Source: Sipunculus nudus (taxonomy: Eukaryota; Annelida; Sipuncula; Golfingiida; Sipunculidae). Taken from it: 64,000 nt of DNA. The translations under genes were made by a program, and so were the position numbers. The notes under the pieces are model-generated. The model had not been told where the DNA came from. It made no database searches and saw only the letters and a list, made by a program, of their open reading frames with translations. The DNA lies in assembly GCA_026874595.1 (NCBI GenBank), contig CM049314.1, positions 60,181,300-60,245,299 of the forward strand. The letters are read 5' to 3'. Below are positions 39,690 to 50,549 of this stretch, in pieces. Position 1 is the first letter of the stretch. Every line of letters begins with the position of its first letter.

Positions 39690-40740
39690 ATATGTCTAAT
39701 ATACTAGCGCACAATTTTATAAATTTAGACATTTAATTTCTTGATTTCTGCTTTTGATCTGACTCAAAGTGAAAACCACCTCAGAAATAACTGTGTGTAC
39801 AAATATACCTTTCAATTTTCTGTTTTTCAAAATTATAGGAATTTGCAGTATAATAAAGAAAGCCGATTTGTTTTGAACACATAATGACAATGCTAAGCAA
39901 GTGTGATTCTACAATCATAAGTGATTATTTTTCAAATTATTTTACAGAAAAACGTTTGTCTGTTACAGTGTTTGTAAGTACTCTGGTCTCTTGTTTAGGG
40001 CGCCTGTATTCCTTGACTAAAACAGCCCTTGCTGCTCTCTTTAATGTTCTACTGGCTACCGTTTGCTTGACGAGATTTTTTTCTACCTATATTGGTAAAC
40101 GGCGGATTTATTTCTTACAGGAGGAGTAAATATTAACCTTTTTGCCTTGTTGTGCTTGATGTGCGCCGCTGCTCTAGGAGGATTAGAACACCATCTGTAT
40201 TCGGGAGTGACTTTACCGTACACCGTGTCCTACAAGTTTTCAATTTTGATCAAGGAAAATGCAAATCCTCTCAAAAGCTCATGAAGGCAAGTCAGCTACC
40301 ATCATAATTTATCGTATAAACAACTACTGATCAATTTTAAGCTACCTTTTAACAGATAAGAAAAAAATGGTTTATTTTAAATTAGATATAAAGGACGACT
40401 AAATGATCACACACATTAGCTCTAGTAACAACTAGACGCGTTAGGTTTTTTACTCTGAAAGGCAAAAAAAAAGTTTTTTTGCGAAATACCCCGCCCCAAT
40501 AGTTTCTCCTCAAAACAAACATATCATTTGACACCTAAGAAATAATAAAAAAGTATAGCACTAATTGTTTTACAAAAGCATGGAATTTTTTAAGGACGTG
40601 ATGTATGTACATTGGTTGCTCTAGCTTCCACAGTCCCGTGAATGTGGTCCTGCAATTTGGACTTGTGCTTTCACATTATTTTTATTTTGGAAACTCTTTA
40701 TATTATCGTTAATAACGATGGATGCATCCCTATCGACAGT
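39690..40740. repeat. Diverged segmental duplication, left copy
   Basis: Collinear with 58770-59760: shared anchors include TTTCTGCTTTTGATCTGACTC against TTTCTGCTTCGAATCTGACTC, the ACAGGAGGAGTAAATATTAACCTTTTTGCC block against ATAGCAGGAGTATAAATTATTTTTTTGCC, and near the end ACTCTTTATATTATCGTTAATA against ACTGTTTATATTATCGTTTATA. Similarity is moderate with many indels, so the duplication is old. No ORF of interest. Confidence 0.6.
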
Positions 40741-40817
40741 TTCCGGCCGCTACATTCTGTTTTACAAACCAAACGCTGTTATGGGGAACAGCTTGAGGGA
40801 AATATATAATGCCGCAA

Positions 40818-41050
40818 TGGCGGTACTGGGCCCTGACAAGCGGCACTGGACCTCACCTTGGGGCAATGAACCCCAGTTGGTGGCAATGGACCCCAAATTG
40901 CGGTAGTTGATAACGACTGGCGGAAATTGTTCCTTAATGGTGGTACTAGAGCCCGACTTGGGGCAATGGGCCCCGACTGGCCGCACTAGAGCCGCAGCTG
41001 GCGGTACTGGTCTTCCAAAGGCGTCAATAGAGCCCGACTGGGTGCACTAT
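40818..41050 (+). repeat. 20-bp degenerate minisatellite
   Basis: About twelve 19-22-bp units close to GGCGGTACTGGACCCCGACT, highly diverged. The short ORFs on both strands here are by-products. Confidence 0.85.
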
Positions 41051-41780
41051 ACTACTTTGAATGACCATTCTGTCTATGCGATCCTTATCAATACCCTACT
41101 ACACTGAAGGCTCATCTGTATTCATCAGTCTCATACAATGCCTGGGACCCGTTTTGCTACTATGGTTCATCTACATTCATGAGCACGCTGAAAACTAAAT
41201 AATCTGAGAACAATACACCGATATCCGCCACAGCGCTTGGCGCATCGGGGTGCCCCATGAATACACTTATTGTCTAACGACACAAAAACCTTGGCCGGCG
41301 CATCGATTCTGAAAAAAGCACTCTCTCAAATTCAAAGATACAATTAAACCCAGAAAAAATATCTAAAAATGAAACAAAACTATAGGATTTACTTCGTCAC
41401 ATTTGGTCCCTTTACAATTTGTTTGCTTAAGGCCGGGCAAAAGCATTAATTTATCTCCTGTTATTTAAGGCAAATCGTATAGTGGCATATTCAAATAGCA
41501 TTGATGTTCTTGCATTTCTTACTCAGACATTAAGAATCGTAAAGGGTATATTCCTAAAGGCCAAACCAAGTAAAACGTCTTCAGGGGTGGTCACCCGTGT
41601 GACTAGACCATTTATTTTGCCAGTTGACGGAATTCGTCTATTGTCTCTCGTTTTGCTTGGCAATACCATGGCCAATTTTTTTTTTCTCTTTTACTTGACA
41701 TTTTACTTAAATTATTTTCAGAAATTTTATTTATAAATATTCATTTCACTTTTAACATATTTCTGGATATGGAATATTCT
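41051..41780. other. Left flank of the Ngaro-like insertion
   Basis: Unique sequence up to the B2 terminus. The last bases before the element (GGATATGGAATATTC) were presumably contiguous with GAACGAATTTTC at 58728 before insertion, joined by TTTA. Confidence 0.5.
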
Positions 41781-42031
41781 TTATGAGAAACATTTAGGCC
41801 CAGACATACAAGAAAAGCAAGACATCATTTGATTGAAAATGGGCCCACAAGAACCAAGATTTATTAGAAATGATCCCACCCACCCACCCCTCCCACCCCC
41901 TAAATTTACATATTATGTAATATAAGATATAAAAACCATGTAAGGTGGGGTCAACACCGCCAACAGTATGTATAGGCACATGATACACGTTTAAAACAGA
42001 TACAATGGAGGAGTAAGGGGTGGCTGCTGGG
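41781..42031 (-). repeat. Split direct repeat B2 (3' end of the Ngaro-like element)
   Basis: Second B copy. Strong similarity to B1 at 41781-41970, weak at 41971-42031. Its outer end reads CTCATAAA on the minus strand, then the flank GAATATTCC begins; the last four bases equal the first four of A1. Confidence 0.85.
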
Positions 42032-42350
42032 GTCAGAAATACAATGAAACGGGCAGCAGTAAGAGGCTTTGTCAGTACTGACCTTCGCTTAAGTACGGGT
42101 CAGTGTTTTGCCCGCACTGAAAGTATACACGCCTTTGATTGGCTTTAAAATTTGCTGAATATTCTTGTAGGGTCAAATGACAGTCAGCAGACCACGCAAC
42201 AGGCTGTTACAACTATCAGGCTGTCACCGCTATCGCGGGTATGGCACCCCAGCATGTAAACAAAAGGGTGGCGGGGGCGTGACCTTCACAGCTGTCGGGG
42301 CCCCATGCTCTCATAAAGCTCCTTTGCCTTGCTGGTAAAATAGATATTTA
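42032..42350 (-). repeat. Split direct repeat A2
   Basis: Second copy of the A repeat, sandwiched between B1 and B2 as in the Ngaro/PAT structure. Left homology boundary at 42032 (GTCAGAAATAC), right boundary at 42350 where B1 begins. Confidence 0.9.
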
Positions 42351-42600
42351 TGAGAAACATTCAGGCCCAAACATACAAGAAAAGCAAGATATCAGTTGCT
42401 TGAAAATAGGCCCACAAGGACCAAGATTTATTAGAAAAGATCCCACCCCCCACCCCCAAACCCCCAAATTTACATATTATGTTATATAAGATATAAAAAC
42501 CATGTATGATGAGGTCAAAAGTGCCACTGGACACTTCCCCCACACTACCAAGAATTTAGGGAGGAAGGCTGCTGCCTGCATTGGGGAAACTAAAATTATT
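42348..42600 (-). repeat. Split direct repeat B1
   Basis: Direct repeat of B2. Clear homology runs from 42348 to about 42530 (TTATGAGAAACATT, CATACAAGAAAAGCAAGA, TTTACATATTATGT and ATAAAAACCATGTA are shared), weaker to about 42600. It adjoins A2 directly. The C-rich stretch at about 42444-42467 differs in length between the two copies. Confidence 0.85.
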
Positions 42601-42639
42601 GATAGGAGAGCTTTATATAATGTTTGATAACTACATCAC

Positions 42640-43300
42640 ATAATAAACAGAGTTGGGCTCACATGAGTCACAAGGAGATATATACTATGCAATGGGTAAA
42701 GCTAAATGATCAGGCTCACATGAAACACTGAATAATATGACCTGTACAATTGCGGTTTAAATGAAAACAGAAATACTCTAATAATCTAAAGCATCTATGT
42801 TAAAATATACATCTATATAGCGGCTCACTTGAGACCGTGGCATGAAATAATTATATATCTACACATTGGTAAAGGTTGGGCTCACCTGAGTCACCAGCTT
42901 CACAAATATACTAAATCATAAAGGTCAAGCTGGTCAGGCTCACTTGGGGCACCGAACAACATACACATTGCAAAGAAGCAGGAATAAATTAGATGACTAA
43001 GGAAACATCATAGTGGCACTGTATGGACCACCACACATGCTAACAGCAAATTAAGCTAATACTGTAGGTAATAACAGAATTCTGACAAGGCTTTGACTCA
43101 CATAAGACACCAAGGACTTGGAGAATGGTCAGATAATTAAATAACAACAATCTGTGTATGCAATACAATAATAAGTTGGTGGGGTAGGCTCACTTGAGGC
43201 ACTCCCCGCCGGCAGAAAGACAAGGACCTGTGCAGACAAGCTTAGGCTAGATCAAATAAGTAAAAAGGGGTTGGGTTAGGCTCACTTGAGGCACTACCCG
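42640..43300. repeat. Spaced copies of a near-palindromic GGCTCACTTGAGGCAC motif in the Ngaro 3' region
   Basis: At least eight variants of GGCTCACTTGAGGCAC (consensus close to its own reverse complement around TCAAGTGA) occur at roughly 42656, 42712, 42822, 42876, 42938, 43092, 43188 and 43280, spaced 50-155 bp apart between the recombinase stop and B1. The spacer sequences are not clearly alike. Possible recombinase- or host-factor-binding sites, or a decayed tandem repeat; this is inference. Confidence 0.6.
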
Positions 43301-43321
43301 AAGGAAAAGGGGGGGGGGTAT

Positions 43322-44357
43322 TTATTCCGGTAGATGCAGTCGAATATACTTATGAAAAGCATTTCCAACGGCCGATATTGCGTATTTGGGCAACTGTTTT
43401 GCTTTGAGCTGCCGCTTCAGTTGCAGCACCAATTCTAAATCTATGGTCTTTAAATTTACTTGTATCCAGATTACAAAAATGTAGGTCCCGAGATAATTGA
43501 GAATTAAATTGGGAGCGGGATATCGGGTGTTCAAAGGGGGGAACTGTACAGGGGGCCTGGTAGTTTACCACGTGCATTGGAGAATTTTGAAAGTGAAGAA
43601 ACTGGGCAGGGCCCGTTGGATTTGGAATTAATAATAACTGTCTGACACTACCCTGGTGGCATGTTCTTGGCATGGCGGAGTGTGATACGGACTATTGCTA
43701 CCGGAGAAGGAGATATCAGAGCTCTGGATAACGTATTGGGCATTGTTAATATTGGAAAAAGCTCCTATATGTGAAAGCATCCATGAAAACAAGTTAAATA
43801 TAATGCAGAAAAAGGCACCTGAGATAAGACGACTGTACTGTGTGCTGCAAAGCCATTACCAGTTTAACTAAAATAGGAAGCGCAATGGGGAATCGCAAGT
43901 CGACTGTGGGACTTAGTTTCCGGGCACCGGCAAGGAACCTCCGTATGGCTTCTGTGGCAGTAGGATCAGGTTTGTTATCAGTTTGTGTGGATAAGACAGG
44001 GCAGAAGCTAAAGAAGCAAGTGTACTGCCAGAGCAACCTTGTCGAAATTTATTAGACAAAAATAATAAGACAGTCCAGGAAGATACAGGGATATCAGACA
44101 AAGATGGGTGCCTCTGGAGCTGACAAAACGTTTTAAGTGCATCCCAGACTCGAGTAAGATCTCTTGGTGTTGGCAGATATGCTGCTGGCGATAAGATGTG
44201 TACCAAGGTTGACTAAAGCAGGGTCGCAGGAAGCGGTTGGATCCAAGTTAGATTTAGGTTGGCGGCCGGGGCAAGGGTCTTGAAGCGGCACACCTGTAAT
44301 CGGGAGAGAGCATCCGCTTGAGAATTTAAAATGCCCGGGATATGTTGAGCCTTGCAT
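43322..44357 (-). pseudogene. Tyrosine recombinase of the Ngaro-like element (broken)
   Basis: Minus-strand fragments: SAM-like N-terminal DNA-binding part with SISANTKRSYSSLG (44133-44357) and LSDIPVSSWTVLLFLSN (43913-44206). A region near 43770 reads SHIGAFSN, where an Arg-Ile-Gly-Glu-like catalytic Arg box is expected, so that Arg may be lost. The C-terminal core has DHRFRIGAATEAAA and IRNIGRWKCF (frame 43350-43673) followed, after a one-base shift, by HKYIRLHLPE, which supplies the catalytic Tyr. The HxxR...GRW...Y order is diagnostic for DIRS/Ngaro recombinases, which integrate the circular cDNA. Multiple shifts show it is inactive. Confidence 0.82.
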
Positions 44358-44691
44358 AAAATATTATAACGTAACGTAGCTAAAACAAAGCGCCTAACTA
44401 GGTGCATTGTGTTCGGTTCATGGGTTGACTGTATGGCAAGAATAAACACCAGGGCTTGGTTGTCAGTGAAGATAGAAACTTTCTTGTTGGACAGTTCATG
44501 GCCCCAGGTTTCCAGAGCTGCAACGATGGGCCATAATTCCAAGGTGACAATATTAAATTTCCTCCATTTCGGGGGAATTTGCCGTAGAACCACTGAGAAC
44601 CGAACACAGAACCGAAACCGTGACCTTTTGCTGCATCAGTGAATAGTTCTAGAGAACTGTGGTGGACCATGCTGCATCCAAGAAAAAACAT
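44213..44691 (-). pseudogene. RNase H domain of the Ngaro-like element (frameshifted)
   Basis: Minus-strand fragments carry the acidic residues of RNase H: ELFTDAAKGHG (frame 44398-44691), then after a frameshift VTLELWPIVAALETW, VSIFTDNQALVFIL and ILNSQADALSRL (frame 44213-44593). The Asp-Glu-Asp-Asp set is preserved. It follows the reverse transcriptase and is immediately followed by the recombinase N-terminus, leaving no space for the methyltransferase seen in DIRS1 and PAT. Confidence 0.82.
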
Positions 44692-45630
44692 TTACCATTA
44701 AATGAATCTAGAAAATGCAGCCATACAGCGAGGTCAAGTTTGACATCTTTATTTAACCTGGTGTGGTGGTGTGGTTTTAATAAGCCCCGAGTTTTATTAA
44801 TAAGGCGCCGCAAAAATGCCCTGCCCAATAAAAAAAAAAACAACAGCACAAGCAAAATTGAGAAAACCAATTAATGACTGTAATTCTCGTAATGTGACTT
44901 TTACTTTATCGAGGAAAGATCTAATCATATTTTTGGCTTTAAAAGTTTGTCGTCAGGCAATCGCGCCATTTGGGACTTCGTGTCAAGCTCGATGCCAAGA
45001 AAGGTGAGCACCTTCAGTGAGGGACCTTCAGTTTTCTCATGAGCATAGGCACTCCTAAGGGTTTCACAAAGCGAACAGAAAGCATTTAGCATGGCGTTTG
45101 TTTTGGCTGGACTGTCATTTATAAAGAGATAATCATCAAGTACATGGACTATAGCCCCCGCGTGCCTTTGACAGATTTTTGAGGCGATGAATATCAAAGC
45201 CGAACTGAATTTCTCAAAGATTCTTCAAGTTGATGCACAACCCATGGGTAAGCATTTATCAAAATAAAACTGGCCTGCCTTGCCAATGAAAACCTAGCAA
45301 ATGATAATATTTTGGAGAGACTGCATGGAATAAGCCGAAAAGCTGCTTCAATATCTGTTTTTGCTAAAAAGGCATAGTTCCTAAACGTTTGAGATGCTCA
45401 ATCGCATCTTGGATGGATGCGTATGAAACAACAGACATCTCTAGGAATGCCTGCATTTACAGAATCAGATTCAGGATAAGAGAGATTATGAATTAAACGG
45501 AATTGATTCTCTTGTTTTTTGGGTACCACACCTAGCGGGGAAATTTGAAAGGACGTAAATGGTTGGTATGGAAATGGACCACCTATTCGACCGAATGATT
45601 TTTCTTTGTTTAATATCCTACTAACCACAT
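44649..45630 (-). pseudogene. Reverse transcriptase domain of the Ngaro-like element (frameshifted)
   Basis: Minus-strand fragments in order: fingers motif GVVPKKQENQFRLIHNLSYP (frame 45398-45628), TDIEAAF and LPMGCAS in broken frames at about 45230-45360, the catalytic strand HVLDDYLFI (frame 44925-45197), then FLGIELDTK, VTLRELQSLIGFLNF and FLRRLINKTRGLLKPHHHTR (44649-44960). The two Asp of the LDD box are intact. The domain is split by frameshifts, one in a 10-A run near 44830, and by a stop after LPMGCAS. The motif set is that of DIRS-order reverse transcriptases. Confidence 0.85.
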
Positions 45631-45867
45631 CTGGTTTGGATAAAGCCGACTGATGATTTTTGGGATTGAGATACTACGATTGCCAGTAAAGCCTAAACTG
45701 AAACCCTTGGTGAAGCCATCTATAATCTCTGCTGCGAGGGGCTTGATATATTTATGTTTTGACAAGAGATGATTTAAGAGGTCAGCACGTGCCGGAGTAG
45801 GGGGAGGTGTTTTACCGGTTACGGTTGTTGTAAGAATTGGCTCTGAAGGGGGGGTTGATTTGGTGCG

Positions 45868-46133
45868 CTAGCAGAAGGGGAGACGCGGGGTTGGGCTGTA
45901 CTTTGAGTAATTAAAGCTCCTGGGGAATGCTGGAGGGCGAGTTGTTGAATATGGAAGTTTTTGGCAGGGTGTTGTTGGCCACATATGCTGCATTTGTGAA
46001 TGTATGGGCAGGGTTGTCGGGCACAGGAACGATCTTTGTTGTAGGCCCAGCAAGTGTTTGGTGCAGCCTGGGCCCGAGGGGCTGGGAGGATTTAAAGTTT
46101 TTGTAGTTATTTTTACTTCAAGGCCCCTGATGG
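45868..46133 (-). pseudogene. Gag C-terminal zinc finger, separated by stops
   Basis: Continuing in the same frame after the gag stop, and beyond several further stop codons, the minus strand encodes a Cys/His cluster at about 45985-46056: CWAYNKDRSC, then RQPCPYIHKCSICGQQHPA. This is a C-x8-C-x4-C-x3-H-x-C-x2-C-type cluster of the kind expected for nucleic-acid binding by the gag product. A Pro/Gln/Ser-rich tail follows. The stops between the two parts show decay. Confidence 0.6.
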
Positions 46134-46905
46134 TCACGCGTCCATCCATAAGTCCCTATGTCGCTTGTCGTAGCGTCTTCCTGTCCCGGCCCTAAGCTTT
46201 CTAAACTCCCTACCATAGGTCTGCCAATTATTCCCGTTACCATTAAGGGCACGAATGGCCTCCATATAAGTGCACAATGCAGGGGCTTCAGGAGATTTTT
46301 CAGGTTTTGAGCAATACACGGCCATGAAAACGTGGAATGCCGAGGTCCATTCGTATATGTTGAGTGGAGGGGGTTTGGCATTGGCATTTACATTGGAGGT
46401 TTGCTTAGAAGACTTTTCATTGTCCTTTTTGTCAAAAGGGGAGAGTCCTAACTGCGAGTAGAGTTCAATGAACTCCTCTCGCCAAATAGCATCACGAAGA
46501 TCCTGGTCCACCCGGTCAGCAATGTTGATGATCTCGTCGTCAATGTCAATGTTGTCATCGCCGGACTTAGATTGGGATGCCTCACCTGATACAGCATAGG
46601 CCACACTGTTGGTAACCTCGGCGGTCGGACCGGGGTCTACAGCCAGTAACCCCTTAAACTGAAGGAGGCTCTTCATCTTAGAGTCGACGTCGACACTTAC
46701 TTTGTCTGAGATGTCTGAAACCAGAGCCTTTAACTGAGCCTCAGACAACCCAGTTGTTGACTGCGAGGGGGAGGGGGTATGTTCCGCGTTAGTGGCATGG
46801 GTGAGCCCACTCTGACGCCGTTTACGAGGGGCAGACGATGATGAGTCAACCTCGACTAGGCGTTGAGATGATTTGGAATTTCTCTTTGGTATCTTTATAA
46901 GTATT
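46134..46905 (-). pseudogene. gag-like ORF of the Ngaro-like element (broken)
   Basis: Open minus-strand frame with no ATG at its beginning; it opens near 46905 just after the satellite and stops at TGA 46134. It has a basic, Ser-rich start (KRNSKSSQ, APRKRR), an acidic middle (DDNIDIDDEI) and a predicted helical C-terminal part (FRKLRAGTGRRYDKRHRDLW). The position as first ORF and the composition suit a YR-retroelement structural (gag-like) protein; there is no family-wide catalytic motif to test. The upstream end abuts the array, so the true start codon may be lost. Confidence 0.65.
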
Positions 46906-47018
46906 CACAATGGTAATGAACAGTATGCAAACAATATAATTAGCCTTAACCCTGCTGCCTGCATGGAAATGCTTGATATCTGCCTTATGTCATGTTATGG
47001 TCTTGGCATATAATATTT
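46906..47018. other. Short spacer between gag and satellite
   Basis: About 110 bp containing stop codons in the gag frame, then the first degenerate satellite monomer (CTGGGGAACAAACATGGCAC). It shows that the array abuts the gag reading frame closely. Confidence 0.5.
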
Positions 47019-47435
47019 AACTGGGGAACAAACATGGCACCAGGCAGAATCAAAATAACCGGGGAACAAACATCGACCCCGTACCATGTTAAATAACCAG
47101 GAACAAACATCAACCCGGTAGCATGTTAAATAACCAGGGAACAAACATTGACCCGGTAGCATGTTAAATAACCAGGGAACAAACATCAATATGGTAGCAT
47201 GTTAAATAACCAGGGAACAAACATTAACCCGGTTGCTCTTGCATGTTAAATAACCAGGGAACAAACATCACCCAGGTAGCGTGTTAAATAACAAGGGAAC
47301 AAACATCGACCCGGTTGCACAGGCATGTTAAATAACCAGGGAACAAACATCAACCCGGCAGCATGTTATTATAGTTTTAATAATCAGTGGACATATACCC
47401 ACCTTGCAGCATATTAAATTACCGGGGAACAAACA

Positions 47436-48897
47436 TCAACCCGGTTCTATGATATTATTATTACGAGTGACCAGGGAACACATCAACCCGGTAATAATTT
47501 AATTACCAGGGAACATCATTATTGACCGGGGAACACATAAATAACCAGGGAACAAACATCGACCCGGTAGCACGTTAAATAACCAGGGAACAAACATCGA
47601 CCCCGTAACATGTTAAATAACCAGGGAACAAACATCGACCCCGTACCATGTTAAATAACCAAGGAACAAACATCAACCCGGTACTATGTTAAATAACCAG
47701 GGAACAAACATCGACTCGGTACCATGTTAAATAACCAGGGAACAAACATCGACCCGGTACCATGTTAAATAACCAGGGAACAAACATCGACCTGGTACCA
47801 TGTTAAATAACCAGGGAACAAACATGGACTCGGTACCATGTTAAATAACCAGGGAACAAACATCGACCCGGTACCATGTTAAATAACCAGGGAACAAAGA
47901 TCAACCCGGTACCATGTTAAATAACCAGGGAACAAACATCGACCTGGTACCATGTTAAATAACCAAGGAACAAACATCGACCCGGTACCATGTTAAATAA
48001 CCAGGGAACAAACATCGACTCGGTACCAAGTTAAATAACCAGGGAACAAACATAAACCCGATAACATGTTAAATAACCAGGGAACAAACATCGACCCCGT
48101 ATCATTTTAAATAACCAGGGAACAAACATCGACCCGACAGCATGTTTAATAACCAGGGAACAAACATCAACCCGGTTCTATGATATTATTATTACGAGTG
48201 ACCAGGGAACACATCAACCCGGTAATAATTTAATTACCAGGGAACATCATTATTGACCGGGGAACACATAAATAACCAGGGAACAAACATCGACCCGGTA
48301 GCACGTTAAATAACCAGGGAACAAACATCGACCCCGTAACATGTTAAATAACCAGGGAACAAACATCGACCCCGTACCATGTTAAATAACCAAGGAACAA
48401 ACATCAACCCGGTACTATGTTAAATAACCAGGGAACAAACATCGACTCGGTACCATGTTAAATAACCAGGGAACAAACATGGACCCGGTACCATGTTAAA
48501 TAACCAGGGAACAAACATCGACCTGGTACCATGTTAAATAACCAGGGAACAAACATGGACTCGGTACCATGTTAAATAACCAGGGAACAAACATCGACCC
48601 GGTACCATGTTAAATAACCAGGGAACAAAGATCAACCCGGTACCATGTTAAATAACCAGGGAACAAACATCGACCTGGTACCATGTTAAATAACCAAGGA
48701 ACAAACATCGACCCGGTACCATGTTAAATAACCAGGGAACAAACATCGACTCGGTACCAAGTTAAATAACCAGGGAACAAACATAAACCCGATAACATGT
48801 TAAATAACCAGGGAACAAACATCGACCCCGTATCATTTTAAATAACCAGGGAACAAACATCGACCCGACAGCATGTTTAATAACCAGGGAACAAACA
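47436..48897. repeat. 731-bp higher-order repeat, two copies
   Basis: The segment starting at CCCGGTTCTATGATATTATT (about 47440) recurs 731 bp downstream (about 48171), including the odd long monomers and the succession of GGTACC-type monomers, with only isolated differences (for example CATCGACCCGG at 47749 against CATGGACCCGG at 48480). This is a recent tandem duplication within the array. Confidence 0.88.
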
Positions 48898-50549
48898 TCG
48901 ACCCGTTAGCATGTTAAATAACCAGGGAACAAACATCGACCCCGTACCATGTTAAATAACCAGGGAACAAACATCAACCCGGTACCATGTTAAATAACCA
49001 GGGAACAAACATCGACCCGGTTGCATGTTAAATAACCAGGAAACAAACATTACCCAGGTATTGTGTTAAATAACCAGGGAACAAACATCACCCTGGTAGC
49101 GTGTTAAATAACCAGGGAACAAACATCGACCCGGTTGCACTTGCATGTTAAATAACCAGGGAACAAACATCACCCAGGCAGCGTGTTAAATAACCAGGGA
49201 ACAAACATCAACCCGGTTGCATTTGTATGGTAAATAACCAGGGAACAAACATCACCCAGGTAGCGTGTTAAATAACCAGGGAACAAACATCAACCCGGTT
49301 GCATTTGCATGTTAAATAACCAGGGAACAAACATCACCCAGGTAGCATGTTAAATAACCAGGGAACAAACATCACCCAGGTAGCGCGTTAAATAACCAGG
49401 GAACAAACATCGATTCGGTTGCACATGCTTGTTAAATAACCAGGGAACAAACATCACCCAGGTAGCGTGTTAAATAACCAGGGAACAAACATCGATCCGG
49501 TTGCACATGCATGTTAAATAACCAGGGAACAAACATCACCCAGGTAGCATGTTAAATAACCAGGGAACAAACATCACCCAGGTAGCGTGTTAAATAACCA
49601 GGGAACAAACATCACCCAGGTAGCGTGTTAAATAACAAGGGAACAAACATCGACCCGGTTGCACATGCATGTTAAATAAACAGGGAACAAACATCACCCA
49701 GGTAGCATGTTAAATAGCCAGGGAACAAACATCACCCAGGTAGCGTGTTAAATAACCAGGGAACAAACATCGATCCGGTTGCACATGCATGTTAAATAAC
49801 CAGGGAACAAACATCGACCCGGTTGCACATGCATGTTAAATAACCTGGGAACAAACATCACCCAGGTAGCATGTTAAATAACCAGGGAACAAACATCACC
49901 CAGGTAGCGTGTTAAATAACCAGGGAACAAACATCGATCCGGTTGCACATGCATGTTAAATAACCAGGGAACAAACATTACCCAGGTAGCATGTTAAATA
50001 ACCAGGGAACAAACATCACATAGGTAGCGTGTTAAATAACCAGGGAACAAACATCGACCCGGTTGCACATGCGTGTTAAATAACCAGGGAACAAACATCA
50101 CCCAGGTAGCATGTTAAATAACCAGGGAACAAACATCACCCAGGTAGCGTGTTAAATAACCAGGGAACAAACATCACCCGGGTGGCATGTTAAATAACCA
50201 GGGAACAAACATCGATCCGGTTGCACATGCATGTTAAATAACCAGGGAACAAACATCACCCAGGTAGCATGTTAAATAACCAGGGAACAAACATCACCCT
50301 GGTAGAGTGTTAAATAACCAGGGAACAAACATCGATCCGGTTGCACTTGCATGTTAAATAACCAGGGAACAAACATCACCCGGGTAGCGTGTTAAATAAC
50401 CAGGGAACAAACATCACCCAGGTAGCGTGTTAAATAACCAGGGAACAAACATCACCCAGGTAGCGTGTTAAATAACCAGGGAACAAACATCGACCCGGTT
50501 GCACTTGCATGTTAAATAACCAGGGAACAAACATCACCCAGGTAGCATG

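Noticed and set aside
44409-44874. Plus-strand ORFs opposite the RT/RNase H region
   Set aside because: They are shadows of the minus-strand retroelement domains, which carry the recognisable motifs.
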